Shown here: in pieces, positions 10,715 to 22,507 of the stretch
Layout of the letters: each line of letters begins with the position of its first letter
Numbering within the stretch: position 1 is the stretch's first letter
Assembly (NCBI GenBank): GCA_025738555.1
Contig: JAOVFP010000002.1
Location: 7,316,001 to 7,380,000 of the forward strand
Origin: Cyathus striatus
Taxonomy: Eukaryota > Basidiomycota > Agaricomycetes > Agaricales > Nidulariaceae
Reading direction: 5' to 3'
DNA: 64,000 bases
Translations under genes and position numbers: made by a program
The notes under the pieces: model-generated
Database searches by the model: none
What the model was told of the DNA's origin: nothing
Seen by the model: the letters and a program-made list of their open reading frames with translations, nothing else

Positions 10715-11876
10715 CTACTTAGATGAAGAAGCTAAACTGCGAGCCTGAAGAAGGTTCTGAACCTCCCTCTGCTGATTAAAAAGGTTGTCAACCTTAGTAC
10801 TGGCTTGTGCAACCTCTGCACAAGCATCCAGAGTAGCTTGGGAAAGGTGCAATAAGTACTGATTGAGAACAGCAGTACTGGCCTGGTTGAGGAACCCCTT
10901 GTGAGCATCTCCAGCCTTCCCCAGAGCATCCAAAGGTGCTTCTTCTGAAAACAGGTTCATAAATGAAAAATAAATTATGAATATGAATATGACATACCAA
11001 ACTTGGCCTTTTTATTGGCCTGGGGCTTCTGAAGGAGCTGAATCGCTCTTTTATAATGAGGAGAGAGTGTGTCCATACTAGGAACATCAACATATGGGAT
11101 GAGCTTGGTTTCAGCTCTGGCAGGAACCTTATAAAAGAAATTAATAAATGAAAACTACGAAATTAAGTCAAGCTTACTGAAGAAGGATCCTCTTTATTCT
11201 CCTTAGCTGGAGCTCCTTCTTCATCAACTACCATCTAGAATTTTGGGTGGTTAATTTGGCTATAAAATAAGAAAAAACATCGAAAATCTAACCTTGTCTA
11301 CATCAATATCTTTGGCAGTAGCAATGATGGTGGGCTCTGTGATAATCTCAACATCACTATCATCGATTATAGCTTTGGACTTGATGGTTTTGGATTTTTT
11401 CGAACCCTATATGATTAAAATTTCCGAAATTTAAGACATATGATAAAATAAAGACATACCTTTTGTTTAGAAGGTTCAGTCCTTCCTGTGACTCCCCTTA
11501 GGGTATGGATTTGCTGGCAAAAGGTAGCCAGATCGAAGTACAAAGGAGGCTTTTCAAACTCCTTGTCAATTGAATTCTGGAAAGTGTGGAAACATCCCCT
11601 AGCAGTAAATGCCAGGTTCTGGTATTCCTCCAAATTTAAAAGGAGTTCATCACCCTTCAAAGCGTCCAAAAAGGGAGCCTAGAACAAAGTTATATCAGTA
11701 ATGAAATATTAACAAAGAATGGTACAAAGAAATACCAGCTGTTGCTCCATTTCAAACAGAATTCTACCAATAGTAGAACTTTTAAGATTATCAGTAACAG
11801 ATTTGTTGAATTTCTTTATTGCTTCATAGAGCGCTTTGGCAGAAGCAGAAGCAGAGGCAGATGGAGTATGAACCAT
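10715..11876 (-). CDS. antisense six-exon gene inside Gypsy-1, 296-residue protein of unknown function
   Basis: Six exons on the minus strand: 11876-11736, 11678-11460, 11406-11293, 11234-11178, 11127-10998 and 10944-10715. All five introns are 50-58 nt with GT-AG ends, and the exons sum to 891 nt, exactly 297 codons including the stop. That coherence is strong evidence for a real spliced gene. The protein starts with a Ser/Ala-rich stretch (MVHTPSASASASAKALYE), has a helical middle, a Lys-rich segment (GSKKSKTIKSKA) followed by an acidic patch, and a helical Gln-rich C-terminus. I recognise no family. The start codon is only 124 bp from the 3' LTR, so the promoter probably lies in the LTR, firing backwards. 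A spliced gene could survive retrotransposition only if its introns are not removed from the sense genomic RNA, which antisense orientation ensures. Confidence 0.72.
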
Positions 11877-11984
11877 ATTTAAAAATTTTCAGAAGATAGA
11901 ACGATGAGAGTAGAACTGGGGAGAACTTGGAAGTAAATGGCCTAAAATGTTCCAAACACCAGAAGGGGTGAGGACACCCATTTA

Positions 11985-11999
11985 TTAGTTGGGGGGAGA
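11985..11999 (+). other. polypurine tract of Gypsy-1
   Basis: The run ttggggggaga ends one base before the TG of the 3' LTR at 12000. This is the expected site of plus-strand DNA priming. Confidence 0.8.
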
Positions 12000-13264
12000 T
12001 GTGACGCCACCTGTGCATTTAGGCGTAAAATTGCACATTTCTACCATTTACAGTCTTAAATCTGTACACATTAATGAACCCCAGATAATAAATAAAGATC
12101 TATGGACTGCTACAAAATAGCAAACCTTGTACTTATTGGCCTTTTATTTGGGTTAATATTCAACAGTTCATATCATAAAATATAGTACAAGTGCTTCTAT
12201 GTCCAACCTACCATTAGCCTGGTGTGTAGGAAAAGATATTAAATATTGAAGGGACCGCTTTTCTGCCAGTCACATGACTTGTATATGTTTTAATTTCACT
12301 CTGATACCGCTAAGTTGTTTGTTTGGCATCAGGATTGAAGTCTAACAAATAGTCAATGACATAAATATGAATTAAAGAATATTTCAAAGTGATGTAGAAT
12401 AGTCAATTCTTCATCAATCAGGATGATTTTGGTCTTGATCGGAAGCTAGAATTTAGTACTTTCTATTCTAGTATGATAGGGAATGGTCTCACCGAAGCAC
12501 AGGCCTGGATAAGAACAAAACATTAGATCAAAGATGACAATTTTATGATGATCTACCCAAAATGATCAATGATGAGACACTGTAGCATCTGAAAACCATG
12601 GGAATGGAACATTCTAGAGGATTCTAATGCCTCGGAGTAACTCATAGTCAAATGATAGCTAAATAAAGACACAAATAAGGACAGGGGAAGTGTTTCAGGT
12701 AGATATATGTAGTATACAATGTCTGGGAAAATCATAATAATAGTTCTGGGCTTTGTATATTTAAGTAGGTACTATAGAGGGTAGAAAGGCAAGCAGATTC
12801 GCACCTTTCTTGCCCAGGTACAATAGGTATTGGGTAGTGGTTTAGGTCTTATTTGTTTCAAAGAATATATTGTTTTGGTTCGCATTTTGGGTATCTTTTG
12901 GAAAGAATTGAAGTTCTGAGACTCCAGAGAGGGCCTAGGACTTAGTTATTTCAATAAAGTGGTTTCATAAGAGTAAAGGGTTGCTCTTGTTTCGGTTTTC
13001 TAAGAAGTTGTACTAGCAAAGGGTTGTTAAGACACTTCTACAAAGTTTAAAGTAGTACAAAGGTGTATTACTTGAATTCTACAATAAAATTCTATTGCAT
13101 TTCGATTCAAAAGCTTTTCAAACGATTTAAACTTGCATAAGACAATAAGAAGGAACACCCACCTTTCCCACAACTCGCACTTAAAGAGTCTTGTGAATTT
13201 TATAGTGAAATAAGTTGCAAACATAGAGCCAATTTCACTACTAGAACACAAGTACCCCTTTTCA
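12000..13264 (+). repeat. 3' LTR of Gypsy-1
   Basis: 1265-bp direct repeat of 155-1419 with the same TG...CA ends. Flanked on the right by CCGG, matching the four bases before the 5' LTR. Confidence 0.95.
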
Positions 13265-13276
13265 CCGGCTACCGGT

Positions 13277-14640
13277 CTAGGCGTGTTACTAGTCACTATC
13301 ACTTGTGCCCAAGGAGGCACGTGCATCAAAGCAAATAACATACCTATCTCGCTGCAGACATACACCAGAATCCTGACGTTGCTATGCCACTCCCTCAATC
13401 CTGGCTCCTCACCTAGTTGCCATCCAATACATCAACGTTCAACATTCTCGACGACTCGATATCAAAGTTTCTCATGTGGGATGCTGGTCCAACATCGAAG
13501 CACAAAGTTCATAAGTGGAGGATTAAGCCATCAAAGTAGGACAGTGGACAGGGATGGGATGGATTAGGTATGTCAGTTACGCTGTACTCTTACTTGATTG
13601 GCTCCTTTTTACGTGCTTCAACAGGTTTCTTGCATGCTCCAGCTTTTCTGATATGCATACAATCAGCTGCTACTATGAGCTTCGACAACGTATGATCAGG
13701 AGGTCTTCGCGAAGGGTTATTATCGATAGGCATACTTATCCTCTCCCTTCAGGCTCTCATACTTGACCATACCATCGCCCTTTCTATCCATGTCGACCGC
13801 TCCCTACTCGACCACGTTTTCTATGATCTGTTTCATTTGAGAAGCCGACCTCGCGTAACAGAGGGTAACTTCATCATGACTCTCGTCTCCAAAGGGGTAT
13901 TATCACTGTGGTATCAACGCACATTTAGAGGTGGTGAAATGATTACTAGATTAAATTGCCGGTCACGAATACAGACTGTCTGATTCAATATGCACACAGT
14001 TTTTGGGTCGTCATTCCGTTCCGAATCGGGACTTTTGATACCATCTACACTATTACACCCAACCCGCACCATCCTATTCGTACAGTGATTGGGTCGACTT
14101 ATAGTGTATTACGTTGCAGATGTTAGCCTCTCCGTCCCCTGGCTTAAATGGTACGCATATTTACTGTGTATATCACATCTCCGCCTGTCGTATCTAACGT
14201 ATTTGATTACAACAGGCTGGGGAACGCTTAAGTAACTTCTTCTCGTCATCTCTCATCTCTTTTTCTCCGCATCTCACATTTTTCTTCCCAGTTCTCAATT
14301 ACCGCACACACTAACCCTTTGGAATTTACATTCCAGTGACTTGGTCGCCGGCCCCATATTATTTTGTAAGTTCTTTCCACCGGTCACTATCCGTGCATGT
14401 CCTATTTCTGTCGTTGTAGCTGTTGTGAACTCTCTCTGGCTCCTGGTAATCGATTTAATAGTCTCGTGAGTTTGGGTCGGGTCTGTGGAAGTTTGAACAC
14501 ATGTAAGGATTGTAACATCATACCTAAATGGTACATTGGATATTCTATTGTATTACAAGTTGCATGGGTAATGTGAAGCACGGGAACGGGTGTGCTAAGA
14601 GGTTAGTAAACTGAATAAACATTCCATTGTCAGCGGAGAG
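13277..14640. repeat. duplicated noncoding block R, copy A
   Basis: About 1.36 kb closely matched by 27336-28545 (copy B), 31262-32657 with 33720-33780 (copy C), 47160-47862 (copy D) and 52480-52995 (copy E, more diverged). Shared landmarks include gataggcatacttatcctct and gtatgtcagttacgctgtac. No frame is conserved between copies, so it does not look like coding sequence. In copies A-D it always lies 3' of a minus-strand membrane-protein gene of one family, so block and gene were duplicated together. Confidence 0.85.
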
Positions 14641-14737
14641 TTGGGACAAGTGAATATATAATTTATAAATAGTGATTTATTGAAAGATACATAGATGATG
14701 GATGCATAATAAAACTAGTACATCCAAGATAAAATGG

Positions 14738-17022
14738 CTATATGTGAGGGATGAAAGCCGTCCACTCCACAGTCTCAAACGCAGAGGGAGGAAGGGCTCG
14801 AAGTGACCACGAGTAGATAAATGTGAGGTTTCCGGATTAAACTCAGAGGAATATTAGAGCTTTGATGCGGAAACACACTAGGAAAGTTAGTAGAAAGTTC
14901 GGACTTTTAAGACTTAGAACTCAAGGATGCGTGTCTAAGGTCTCATAGATTGGAACTCTAAGGTACATGGTCTGTTTACTGGGTTTATATATGTATTTAC
15001 GAGAGGATAACGAGTCAGAATGAGTAGATAGGAGTCAGAGAATGTATGTATGTGTATGTTTTTGTAAGTATTGAGTCAAAGAGAAAAGGTACGGATAAGG
15101 AAACAAGAGAGAAAACGGAGTGGTGAGTCGAAAGAGAACGGTACCGGTGTAATATACGGTACCGTGAAGTCTAGGCTGGAGGACAAGATGAACGAACGGA
15201 ACCGGGAACCAATGAGACGGGGAAGCAAGCGCGGAGGAGTTGATGGGTGAGAGTGGTCACGTGACCAACGGATTCGGACTCCGTGGCACGTAGATGCTTG
15301 ATGCAAGGTCGAGACCTTACAATAAAGCCGGGCCGCCACATAGAGAAAAATCCCTATCACAAGAGGAATAACCGCAATACCTGTAACGATGACTGAACAC
15401 ACATGCCGCCAACCATCTACCGAATTCATGAAATGTTCGCACATTACACCAACCGATGTGAGAGCTGTTTCTAATAATGGTACCGTTGCTATCAATATCG
15501 ATGAAGTTCGCCACACTGTTTATTCCACTGTAGATGGGAAGTCGGAGTCCCATGCAATGCAGTGGACTAGTCCAAGCACGACTGCGGATAATAAAAATAT
15601 GACGATCAAAATTGAACGTATGATGGACTCTTGCAATTCATTGACATCTTCAACGTTACTTCCATCTTCATCTTCGTCAGTAGAATATGCCGCGAAGTAT
15701 GTGCCAATTCTTGTTCTTTCTGTTTTATCATTATAGTAGCTACCCAATTCATTTTCCGGGTCGGAAATACTCCATATAGCCATTATCCGGATCGTAACAA
15801 CCAGAGGATTATCGTCGTCAGGAAATACTTTAGCCATTTTGTCTTTGACAGTAGCTTCAAAGTGATTGATAGTGGTCAAAAATGGATCACTCTTTATGCA
15901 AATATCACTTTGTTTGCTAGTTGCTGGAGTATCATTGTCACTGTCTGTCTGAGGTACTTCCGACCATTCAGGATATTCACTTTTGTGGTGAGACTGTGAA
16001 AGTTTGATCCCGGTGTATTCATTATTGTCGCCATCATTGATGAATACTAGAGATTCATGAATGGCTGCATTATCTGCTGAAATATGTGTGTTGCATGGAG
16101 GCTTAGATGTTGAGCCAACGGTTTCAGTATTAGTAATATTGTCCAGTGAGTGGTTGATTTGGGAGGAGGCCATGTTATTCCCATCAGCTAATGCCTGAGT
16201 GTCGTTCTCTTTGTTTTCCATATTAACTATCAAGTCCAGAATTTTATCTAAAAAGACTGGTTGCCGAACTTCAAAGGGTTTATGCAACCATATGATTGAC
16301 AGTATAAATGTGCATGAGATAATGGCAAGTGTTGCCACCTCCAGCTGCGCCAAAGCTAGTCCTTGCAAGAGCCTTTCGATACATTGTGTAACAAACCAGA
16401 ATACCTGAGTGACAAGAATAATCTTTGACAGGCCATCCGATCTGCTTTTGTCTGCAATATCTTCTATTGAAATATTTGGGAGGGTGATCTCGCCCTTTTG
16501 AAGGAGGCCATGAAACTGCCCGGGATATAAACAGTCGTTCTAAAACCATCTCTGTATTAAAACCCTCCCATCTGAAGGAAGTGGGCATGTTTCTTTATAA
16601 ACACAAGTTTAAAATTTGGACATGTCTGGCTGTCTGTATCTTCTCAAAAGCATACGTGCACCAGAAAATTGCTGCAGTGCCCAGATCATAACAAGTACTG
16701 AAGCTGCTAAAGTCCAATATATCGTCTTCAGCCTTCTCCACAGGCTCTTCCAGCTCTCTTCCTTTGGAGCTGGAATATTCATATGTACAGACAACCATGT
16801 ACAAAGAAAGATCGTCGACATGCAGCCCCATACGATGTCCATCGTAGAGCGGTGGTTGCAACTACAGTTCGACGTGGAACCATCGGAAGCGGCGTCAACG
16901 GATAACAGGAGCAATGGATGAAAAGTCGTTGAATTTGCGGTAATATTTAGAATTGGAGAAGCGTCGACTGGCCGCAATGATATATTGCGGAAGAGAAAGT
17001 AAAATAGAATGTATATGAGCAT
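14738..17022 (-). pseudogene. membrane-protein family copy A, broken
   Basis: Minus-strand member of the multi-pass membrane family seen intact at 28798-30599. Exon 1 (17022 to about 16613) is intact: signal-like MLIYILFYFLFRN, N-glycosylation sequons and a CSCNHRSTMDIVWGC segment. Exon 2 is badly damaged. The 3' splice region and exon start are deleted near 16600. An in-frame TAA replaces a Gln codon after MGGF near 16558. One T is missing from a four-T run near 16530. A TAA replaces a Lys codon at 15518-15520. A solo LTR is inserted at 14822-15321. The C-terminal end (ending TAFIPHI) resumes beyond the insertion and stops at 14738. Confidence 0.85.
14822..15321. mobile_element. solo LTR inserted in membrane gene copy A
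   Basis: A 500-bp insertion with TG...CA ends (TGTGAGG...CCTTACA), flanked by 5-bp direct repeats ATAAA (14817-14821 and 15322-15326). Copy B reads straight through this point with a single ATAAA, so the empty site is known. It has no coding content and no relation to the LTRs of Gypsy-1 or Gypsy-2 that I can see. Such a structure is left when two LTRs of one element recombine. Orientation is not determined. Confidence 0.85.
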
Positions 17023-17040
17023 TTAGGATGGGTTGGTTGA

Positions 17041-17458
17041 TTCCCCCGACATTTGAATATGAGCCTTTCGTGTTAGATATTTCGTCCGCGAAGCCGCCTA
17101 GTCTTCCTTCGCTGAGGGAGATTAGTGGGAGTTCGGTTACGTCTCGGAAGGATGGGAGGGAGAGTGGAAGTGAGAGGGAGTGGGAAAGGGATAGGGATAG
17201 GGGAGGAGGAGACATACTCAGATTGTCCAGCAGCAACAGCAGCAGAGGCAGAGGGTGAACAGCACGACTGCCTATGAAGAGCCCTCTTCGTCGCCCAGGA
17301 GGAAGGAGCAGAAGGTCAATGATGATATTGCGCTTGTGGATGTTGGGCTTAGGACCGGGGAGGATATGGTTGTTACTGCCCTGCAGTCCAGGAAGGAGAG
17401 TCATGGGTGGAGGGAGGATGGGAAGATGGGAGTGTTGAAGACTAAGAGGAGCCGGTGA
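17041..17458 (+). pseudogene. 3' fragment of an unrecognised gene
   Basis: From 17041 the sequence departs from the duplicated module and reads as plausible coding sequence: hydrophilic, Ser/Arg/Glu-rich (GRESGSEREWERDRDRGGG), then a Ser/Gln-rich stretch. A frame change is needed near 17255 (TGA at 17256-17258) to reach the second frame, which ends KTKRSR-stop at 17458. It has no start codon or recognisable domain. The likely history is that the 5' part of this gene was lost at the duplication breakpoint. Low-complexity sequence can look coding by chance. Confidence 0.35.
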
Positions 17459-17988
17459 TGGGCATATTAATTTTTTTACAGTGTCCATTTCGTTCGGGTA
17501 TGGTGTGTATGTGAGATGATCTGGGAGTTAGGAGCAGGATAATATTTTTTTTTTTTGAAGACATCGATTCTTGGTTGCTCTGCTTTCTTTTACGTTCTTT
17601 GCATTGTGAACGATTTGCTGCTGTACGATAGATAGATAGCATTGCATTTTTTTTCTTTCTTTTTTATTACATATATCTTTCAATGTTTTGATTGGCGTTT
17701 TAGATGCTTGACTTGGATGAGTTGAGTTGTTGATATTGACGGTAACAGTTATTTTGTCATTTGATCTGCTGACAATCAGGACGTGAAATGGGATGGTAAT
17801 TTTGGGTTGCGGGAACGGAACAAGCCCGGAAGGGTTATGCTATGTTTCCGTTTTGGATGTTGAGTTTTTGATGTGAAACTTGGGATGGCGGAGGTTTCGG
17901 TGTGACTTTGACGCGACGCGGCTGTGTCACGTGGTGGGACGACGCGTTTGAGTTTCAGCAGCTTGTTCACTGCTCAGTACCACGAACC
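17459..17988. other. intergenic region with probable glomulin-like gene promoter
   Basis: About 530 bp without a gene. It has T-rich runs near 17547 and 17647 and a short GATA microsatellite at about 17629. The part before 17989 is expected to hold the promoter of the glomulin-like gene, but I see no definable element. Confidence 0.4.
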
Positions 17989-18629
17989 ATGCCTACCGAC
18001 GAGAAACTTGCTACTGCGTTGAATTTGTTGATAAATGTTGAAGATGAGGTATATTCTATCTCAATGTATGTATAGTATTGAGTTAATTGGGAATGTAGGA
18101 AGTCAGCGCTGTCTTGGTAGCTCTTATAGCATCTGCTGTACATGATGATTCTCCTCGGTTGTCGTTGGGAGATATATACCGCTTGATAACAAGTACTGGA
18201 AGTTCCTCTCTCCTGGTTCGTATCTTTTACTTATTACTCGGAATGACGTTGACAACGTATAGGACCCTCTAAACTCTCTCCCCCATCTCATTTCATCCAA
18301 CGATACAAGTGCCAAAGACATCAGGGCGTTTCACGATGGGATTTTTAAGCGTTTTTTCGTTGTTTTTTAGTTTCATTTTTGGTTGTTTTTCGAAGTTCCG
18401 AAAGTTCCGAAAACTGTCGGAAAAAACAAAGTTGTAAAAAACGCAACCTGCAGAAGGAGCTCCAGAGTTGGTTTTGCATCGTTTTTCAACTCGTTTTTTC
18501 ATGGTCTCGATCACGTGTATTATATTACAAAAACATCCACATTAATTGATTTATTATTATTAGTAAATTTTAATTCCATTCTGATGCGGTTGAACCCAGA
18601 GAAACCCTATCAGCCCAATATCAGCCAGT

Positions 18630-20258
18630 ATGCCCCCAAAAAAGAAAAAACAAGACAGTGACGACATATCAAACAGTAAGAAAGGCAACAAGCAACAAGA
18701 TAAAAGTACTAAAGAGAAGAAGGCTCGTGAGCCCAGCCTGCCTTGGGAAAAGAACAAGGACTGGACAGTGCGAGCACTCACTTACCTCACTGATAATCCT
18801 ACACTCCGTATAAAGCTCTTCAGTGACTCCACCAGCAAGGCTAAAGAAGAAGGGAGGCGCAAAGTTAGTAATGCAGATGGGAGGGCAGTTCAGTTCAAAA
18901 ATCTTGCAATACACATCTTCAGTGGCATCAACAAGTACAAGGCAGATGTGGCCCTCAACCCAACAAGATATACAAAGTCAACACAGCAGCACTTTGCAAG
19001 GTACGAGAGCTAGTTACTCACCTGTAAGACTATATGGATAACTGGACTGTACGATTAAAGATTGAAGACACAGTATGTCGGCTATTGCAAGGAACTTAAG
19101 ACGACAGGAGGTGGACTTCTTGAAGGAGAGGCCTATACAAATGTATTCGGTAAGTTCCAAAATACATAACGTTGATGATTTAACTGCTGATGGATGAATC
19201 AGATAAAATCACTGCTGAATGGGAGTTCTTTCCTACCCTGCACGGATTCTGGTGTGAATTGCCAAACTACAATCCAATTGGAGTTAGCAACTCGTTGCCT
19301 TGCCAGAATCATGCACAATGAGCAGCAGATCTCTTTCATCCAAAGGCCACATCACCATCACCAACACCAGGCATTGGTGATGCACCACAATTTGAGTGGG
19401 ATGGCTCTGATGATGGAGCAGCTGATACCAGTGATATTGAGCACAATGCTTACACACTGAACACTGAGGAAGATGGTGGCGACAGGACTAGCAGTGGAGC
19501 CTCAGGATGGGGTGATGAAGACGAAGATACTGCCAGTGGAATAAATGAAGTGTGTATGCGGTTGAATCAATTTTGTGTATTACTTACCTGAGAACTTCTA
19601 GCGAGTTGATCCTCCTGTTCAAACCCCAGCTTCACATAATTCCAACACAACTAGACGTATCTCTGATACCCCAGTATCTGGGTTTCCCTTGCCTCCTACT
19701 AGTACCCAAACCAAGAAGGAGAAAGGAGCGAAGTACTCCATCTGTTCTGCTACACCCATGTGCAGTGCTGCCAGTACCAGTACTAAAAAGAGAACAGCAC
19801 TTGATACTTTTGAGGAGGACCAAGCTGCAGAGAAAGCCATCGAGGACCAACACCAGAGAGACCGACATTTGTATTGTATGAAGAAACTGGAGTTGGATGA
19901 GCAAAGGTTTGCGGCAAAGAAGTGAAAGATGGAGTTGGAAGCAACAAGGAACGAGAAGCGAGATCAGCAGTTTGACATGTTGATGTCGATGATGATGAAT
20001 AACCATGGTGGCATCAGTAGCAGCCCAGTAATGCCGACTTCTCTTCCCTCGCATCACAATGGCTTTATGGACACCCCTACCACTGCACACACTACCAGTC
20101 AGCTTTCTCTTGTTTCTCCTCAGCACTACAATACCGAACAGATGTTTCTTCCATTGTCTGAAGACATATCCGGAATCTCATCTATTGTAGCAGTTCCAAA
20201 GGCCCAGGGCTCCTTAATGGCAGAACTTAATGATATTCACAAGGACAGTTACATATAG
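18630..20258 (+). pseudogene. Harbinger Myb/SANT-like DNA-binding ORF, with two in-frame stops
   Basis: In Harbinger elements this partner protein binds the ends and helps import the nuclease. The start is Lys-rich (MPPKKKKQDSDD), followed by a Trp-containing helical region (KDWTVRALTYL) of Myb/SANT type and a basic segment. Introns lie at about 19004-19066, 19151-19201 and 19551-19605. The reading frame then continues through acidic Ser/Thr-rich sequence to a coiled C-terminal part (MELEATRNEKRDQQF, from 19929). In-frame TGA codons interrupt it at 19319-19321 and 19923-19925, with coding-like sequence on both sides. Each is one C-to-T step from CGA (Arg). Confidence 0.7.
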
Positions 20259-20292
20259 TTGTCGGTACTCTTTTATTCTACTTGCATAACTG

Positions 20293-21805
20293 TTAGCTAC
20301 ACCTAGGTTTCTTCGCCATAAATAAACCTTGCTTCAGCTTCCTACGCTTTCGTTGGCCACTAGTTTCTCGATGATTTTCACATTGAAAAGTGATGTTATA
20401 GCCCTGGGTGTCAATGTCAGAGTGTTCAGATTCAGATTCATCTTGTAGGCCATCTTCAATGAGTGTTCCCTCCCACTCCAGTGTATCCAGATCAACCGAG
20501 TTTTTCCCCTCAATCTCGTGAATGAGATTGTGAAGTACAATGCAAGTTCTTATCCACTCCAGAGCTCGAAGGTGGTCCATATTGTTCTTAATCTGTTGCC
20601 TTAGACCACGCAGTGATTGAAATCGGCCCTTGAAAAGTCCAATAGCATGCTCTGAACGAATACAAACATGCGACAACCAAAAATTAAAGTATTTGTTCTT
20701 GGGAATGTTAGATGCTGGCTTCTTGTAAGGTGTTACACACCATGCTTCAACGGGATATGCGGAATCTGCCCAAATCCATTCCTTTGTGCCAAGAAGTTGT
20801 TGGTGATCTTGACATGACTGAGAGCCCATAAAAACAGTGGAATCATGGGCACTCCCACAGTGGCCAAGAACGTAGTCAACAATGCGGAGATTGGGAAGCG
20901 TGATAAGCTATTTTGGTCAGCTCAGCAGGTAATCACATATGAAGTGTAGTATATCTCACCTGAACGTTTAGCGAGTAGTTAGATTTCCTGTCAAAGTATG
21001 CCTCACCATGATTCCCAGGTTTATCAGCAAGCGGAACAAGAGTACCATCTACTAGAAGCCAACCATCTCTCTATGCCGCACAGGAAGCTGCTTCAACCCA
21101 ATCTTTTGCGGCTTCTTTCTCTGCTCTGGTAGGCCACCATATCGCTTCATCATGAAATTCCAGAAATGCTTGTATGATACGACATGTGCAGTTGACAACT
21201 GCTCCTGCAGAAACACCTGCCCACTGTGCTATGGCTTCAACCGAGGCAGCATTTCCAAAGTGTCCAAACCGGTACAAAGCTATGGCCAACTGCTCTTGAA
21301 TTGGAATCTGTTCGTTTGGGCCAGGGCTCAGAAAAACTGGGCTATCTTGTATCTTCTCCAAAAGACAGTCAAATGTGTTTGGATCAACACGCAGATTCTT
21401 CCGAAATCGTTTTGGATCTTCCTCCTTAAAAAGCATGAGCACAAGATAAAGCTACGAGATCTTATGCACACGGTTTGGCTCGAGAACACAAGTTTCAATG
21501 ACATACTTGATGCACTGCTGAATTAGTGCAAGCCTTCGTGCATAGAAACTGGCAGCAAAACCGTCTTCATCCTCTGAGTCACCAAACACTGAGGCCGTGT
21601 CTGATCCCACAATGTCATTCCATTCATCAGTAGATGATGATGAATCAATGGAAGATAGCAACGAGAGTGAGGAGAAGGATGAGAGTGAGGTGACATCAGA
21701 GAGATCCGAGTTCTGGTTGTCTTCCTCAGAGTACTGTGTCAAGAATAGAAGGGGAGAGTTGAAGAGCTGACCGTGGAGGAAGACCGGATTGAAAACGCTG
21801 ACCAA
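20293..21805 (-). pseudogene. Harbinger DDE transposase, with two in-frame stops
   Basis: Minus-strand nuclease that cuts and inserts the element. In order: an acidic Ser-rich N-terminus, a helix-turn-helix-like region (EAIAQWAGVSAGAVVN, near 21230), the first catalytic Asp in LLVDGTLVPLADKPG, the family-typical GHCGSAHDSTVF, the second Asp in WADSAYP (near 20755), and the Glu in RSEHAIGLFKGRF (near 20640). An intron of about 50 nt lies near 20908-20960. The frame is interrupted by TAG at 21452-21454 (CAG expected) and by TAG at 21071-21073 just before the first catalytic Asp (TGG expected), so no full nuclease can be made. The true ATG upstream of 21805 was not located. Confidence 0.85.
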
Positions 21806-22507
21806 CGATAGTGACAGACGAAGCCGTAAATTGCACAGAAACTACGATGCACATACATACAGAGAACGATTACATAACTATATTATGTAACTATGTGGCT
21901 GTGCCTCAACACGAACACCCAGATTCTAACATACTGGGAGCTGTACCCTTCATCAGCAGAGTATGGATCATCTTCATGGGAATTATGTCGTTGGCGGCGT
22001 CGAAAATCTTGCAAATGTCCAGCATAGGTAATTAATTTCGATATTAAACGCTTCCTCAGAGGAATAGCAGGCATTTGGGAGGTGTTGACGTGAGCAACGC
22101 GTATTATGGCCGCTGACAGCGACGATGAACGCGCCTACCTTACTGGTCACGTGTAATTTGACTAGCCAAGTCAAAAAAACGTTTGCATGAGAGGGGTTTC
22201 ACGTTGAACAGTTTTTTCAGTCTTTTTTCAGTCTTTTTTCTATGTTCATAGTACCAAAAAACAACTCAAAAAAAACGTAAAAAAAGACGAAAAATCGCTC
22301 GAAAACCCCATCGTGAAACGCCCTATCGTTTCGCTAATCGGCGAATGTGGCTCCGCGAAAGAAGTCGTAATGGCCGTTCAGGAATCCGTTGAACATCTCG
22401 AAGCGGCTTTGGATGCGTACGACGAAGATCAAAACGAGGAGGATGAAGAAACAAAGAAGGCGTCTCTTCCTGCCCAGTTGGTTGTACTGATCGACTTGTA
22501 TTCTTCT

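Larger units (their letters stand above)
155..13264 (+). mobile_element. Gypsy-1: full-length Ty3/gypsy LTR retrotransposon with antisense accessory genes
   Basis: A 13.1 kb element bounded by two 1265-bp LTRs (155-1419 and 12000-13264) that begin TGTGACG and end TTTTCA. I saw no difference between them by eye, so the insertion is recent. CCGG flanks both ends and is a likely 4-bp target duplication. Sense order is gag, protease, then reverse transcriptase, RNase H and integrase, the gypsy order. A one-base frameshift near 7605 splits the integrase. Between pol and the 3' LTR lie about 3.5 kb not needed by a minimal gypsy element, occupied by spliced genes on the minus strand. The element sits at the edge of duplicated block R (copy A). 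Confidence 0.93.
18323..22324. mobile_element. PIF/Harbinger DNA transposon
   Basis: A 4002-bp element. The termini are inverted repeats beginning AGGGCGTTTCACGATGGG (18323-18340, with its complement at 22307-22324), followed by A/T-rich inner sequence on each side. The 3-bp target duplication ATC (18320-18322 and 22325-22327) fits the Harbinger class. It holds the two genes typical of that class, a plus-strand Myb/SANT-like ORF and a minus-strand DDE nuclease, arranged convergently. Both carry stop codons. It sits inside a coding segment of the glomulin-like gene. Confidence 0.9.

Noticed and set aside
16895..17488. 197-codon minus-strand ORF rich in Leu, Pro and Ser
   Set aside because: Composition mirrors the opposite-strand low-complexity Glu/Arg/Ser frame and it overlaps the start of membrane copy A; no family resemblance.
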